DNA of 64,000 nucleotides from Parasponia andersonii (lineage: Eukaryota; Streptophyta; Magnoliopsida; Rosales; Cannabaceae): positions 1,373,880 to 1,437,879 of the forward strand of contig JXTB01000046.1 of NCBI GenBank assembly GCA_002914805.1. The letters run 5' to 3'. The notes beneath the pieces were generated by a model. The model was not told the DNA's origin. It did no database searches and saw only the letters and a program-made list of their open reading frames with translations. This document shows, piece after piece, positions 61,477 to 64,000 of the stretch (positions are counted from its first letter, which is position 1; each line of letters starts with the position of its first letter). A program made the translations under genes and the position numbers.

Positions 61477-63604
61477 CTACTCCATCTGACCACTCAGTGC
61501 TGCCTCCTCATCTTCAGCATCTGATTCTTGCTCTACACCTTTGACCTGTACATACAAATAAGATAAGCTGATCAGCATAATATAAAACAGAAGGGCTGCC
61601 AAATGACATGATCAGCCCATGGCCATAAGATGATACGTAGTAAATGCACTTAACCTAATGTGCACATTTACACCGACACATACAAGAAAGAAAAAGGATC
61701 GGCCAAAGCCAGTTATGACATTGCATTAACATCCTTTAACACCATAGAACTCTTTGAATTACAACACTTTGTCCATAAAATACGAACTGCTGTTCAGAAT
61801 ATTCTTTTCTGATTAAGATAAAACATGATATGCATGTTCTGTACATGATTTAAAATCAGATCTAATGAGATCTAAACAAATATGTCTTATCGATTAGATC
61901 TAATGAGATCTAAACAAATATGTATTATCATATAAACCACTAAAAAACCAACTGTATCTTTAAAGTTAAGGCTTGTGAAAAAAAAAAAAAAAAAACAAGG
62001 TTTCAGGAATTTCCAATAGACTTTTTTCTTTTCCAACAGCATAGTTCCCTTTACCTAACAGTTCTTAAATCGTCAAAAATTGACTTGTGTGGAAGACATT
62101 ATTGCTCCGAAAGGTACACAAGAAAACACATTTACGATGGTTAATGTCTCTATTAGGCAAACAAAGATCACTTCTAGTTTTGACAGTTAGCCTGCTCATA
62201 TGCACTGTCCATAAATGAAGTATCAAATATATATACATCACGAGATAAAGAAAACATGAAGTGTCTCTCTAGTCTTTACACATCTAAAAAAAATTAAAAA
62301 CAAATGCCAAATGTTACCTCAGGTACATAATGCATCAGCATATTCTCAATGCCAGATTTCAGGGTAACAGAGGAGCTTGGGCAGCCACTACATGCTCCTT
62401 GCATTCTCAATTTCACCATGCCAGTTTCTCTGAAGGGAGCAACAGAAAAGTAATCGTGAAATCACACACAAGGGCAAAATACTAAATAAACCAATACAGG
62501 CAAAATATATATATATATATATATATTATTGTGATAAGAGGTAAAAAAAATCTTTTTAAAATAAGAAGAAACAAAACTTTTACTATTAAGAAACTGAATG
62601 AAAAATGGAAATAATACTTTCATTTATTGGAAAATGTTATCAATGCAAGAAAACATACAAATCAAATCCCCGGTACTCAATATCTCCACCATCATCTTGC
62701 ACTGCAGGCCGAATTCGAGTTTCCAACAATTCTTTGATCATCGCTACAGTTTCTGAATCATCCTGCAATGCCAACCATTAGAAATAATAACACCAATGGG
62801 TGTCATTGACATGATCAAGAAGGAATTGCACAGTATTCCTTCACAATTTCCAGAGTTAGCAATTTAGGGGTTCTTCTGTTATATGTAATTCCACATGAAC
62901 TGAAAAGAAAAACAAGGTTGAGGTGAACAGGTAGCATAGATCTTTTAATTGAACATATAACTCTCTCTTTTTTGGATATCCTAGAAATCCCCCAGACTTG
63001 CTTTGTGCACTGGGATTCAAAACTGGGTCCTCCCACTGAGCCCTCCCTATTTCAAATAAAGTAAGATTAAAAATTCCTTAAATCACAGGGAGTGCATCCT
63101 CGAAGGAACAACTCAGTTGGTCCTAGTCATAATTTCACAGATGTGTCGTAGGTTCAAATCCAAAAAACAGTAAAAACAACGAAACACCTCTTTTATTTTT
63201 CTCCTTCAATATGATGATGAGATTCATATACACGACATGGATAAGTAACAATAGAATCTCTTCCAATCTTCAAAACTGTATCCCTTCGAATAAAAGGGTG
63301 AGAAAAGATTGTAACCCAGTGAAGCTTATACATCAAGAAGTTAGTTTCAGAAGTCTAGAAATAGATTAAACTAAATTTTGGACCATACTCAAAGAACAGT
63401 TAGATTAAAAATAAAGTTTGAGGCATACTTCATGAATAGCTGTGTCCTTCGCTGCTGCAGTTTCAGAGTCTAGAAAGAGTGGCTGCCCAGAAGAATAAAA
63501 GTCCATTATTGCAGCAAAGATTTCAGGCTTCAGAAAATCCCATGAAGTATCTTCTGATTTTGTAACTGTAACAAAATCTGATCCAAAGAATACCCGTGTA
63601 ACAC
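61477..63604 (-). CDS. NFU4: NFU4/5-type mitochondrial Fe-S scaffold, 3' part
   Basis: Four 3' exons on the minus strand: 63604-63429, 62762-62659, 62429-62318, 61545-61477; phases agree (461 nt after a G from the missing upstream exon). The first reads [18 protein letters not shown], the end of the N-terminal Nfu domain, then [15 protein letters not shown]. The next gives the NifU C-terminal domain start ([32 protein letters not shown]), then [19 protein letters not shown] with the CxxC that binds the cluster, and an acidic tail ending SGQME. The family passes 4Fe-4S clusters to mitochondrial enzymes such as lipoyl synthase and aconitase. The upstream exons with the targeting peptide and the rest of the N-domain lie beyond the right edge. 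NFU4 and NFU5 cannot be separated on sequence; the symbol rests on its nearness to ORRM1. Confidence 0.88.
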
Positions 63605-64000
63605 CTGGATTAAAGAAAATGTTTTAGACATCTACTTCATCATAAATTATTTAAGAAAAGAGAGAGTAGACTTTTTTTTTCCCACCAGGATACACTAATT
63701 AAAAAGCACTCATGACATTTTTCTTTCACCTTCAATGAACAAATCCCAGGGATAAGTAAACAATTGTAATGACTCATGAGAAACATCAGGTGAAAAATGG
63801 AAATAACAATTAAAAGCCAGTGACAAGAATGAATTAGCAGAAATGTACTACCAAAAAGCACTTACTATACTGCCTACAACAAAAAATAGCAAAAACTACA
63901 AAGATAAATATGCGTATACCAGTAGCCTCTGGATGAAAGAATGCAAAATATATGAATGAATGATATGCTGCAGGAAGATACAAATTAAGAGATTACATGA

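Noticed and set aside
63919-63968. A further upstream exon of the NFU gene (CAG acceptor, GT donor)
   Set aside because: The phases would fit, but the translation (YHSFIYFAFFHPEAT) does not resemble the Nfu domain expected before VTRVFFGSD. The true upstream exon is probably beyond the window; this could only be a cryptic exon.

Overview
The window reads as a chromosome segment of a eudicot plant, probably a woody or outcrossing species (inference). It is AT-rich, has multi-exon genes with GT-AG introns, and carries plant-type retrotransposons (Tekay-like and other chromoviruses, Athila, L1-type LINE, tRNA-derived SINE) and MITEs. No bacterial, viral or organellar gene organisation is visible. 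One undetermined base (n) lies at 52455.

Left third (1-27190) is a nest of dead Ty3/gypsy elements. A very decayed chromovirus (LTR end, PBS, gag start; 1-2640) is interrupted by a Tekay/Del-like element with a 3-kb LTR (from 2641). That element carries a second, solo LTR of the same family inside its RT gene (7564-10551) and is cut off in integrase at about 12190. After a DUF1985-type fragment comes an Athila-type element on the minus strand (12849-27185, perfect 5-bp target duplication CTTAG). It has lost protease, RT and most of RNase H, and it hosts a complete but stop-riddled chromodomain element on the plus strand (17980-23974).

Middle and right (27190-64000) hold four host genes. A seven-exon plus-strand gene (30128-34635) encodes a copia-Gag-like domain joined to ankyrin repeats and a PGG membrane domain. 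A nine-exon minus-strand gene (36460-39278) encodes ORRM1, an organelle RNA-editing factor with two MORF/RIP boxes and an RRM. A fourteen-exon minus-strand gene (46169-51155) encodes a HIAT1/MFSD14-like major facilitator. The 3' part of a mitochondrial NFU4/5-type iron-sulfur scaffold gene (minus, 61477-63604) continues past the right edge. For the three complete genes the exon lengths I derived sum to an exact multiple of three and read without internal stop (737, 405 and 441 residues).

Between the genes lie a dead LINE (about 39840-44700), several MITE-like elements, a 34-bp-repeat-bearing solo LTR (55352-57223), a poly(A)-tailed retroposed piece (ending 58044), a SINE with target duplication (60162-60516) and a 1.3-kb TIR-flanked block of AT-rich higher-order repeats (51981-53285).

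Two of the genes act in organelles: ORRM1 in chloroplast RNA editing and NFU in mitochondrial Fe-S cluster delivery. No shared pathway is evident; their closeness looks like conserved gene order (both on Arabidopsis chromosome 3, from memory) rather than a functional cluster. I found no convincing new multi-gene system. The most informative items are the Gag-ankyrin-PGG fusion gene, the predicted GC-AG intron in ORRM1, the heat-shock-element-like motif in a chromovirus LTR, and the reconstructable order of nested insertions and deletions.
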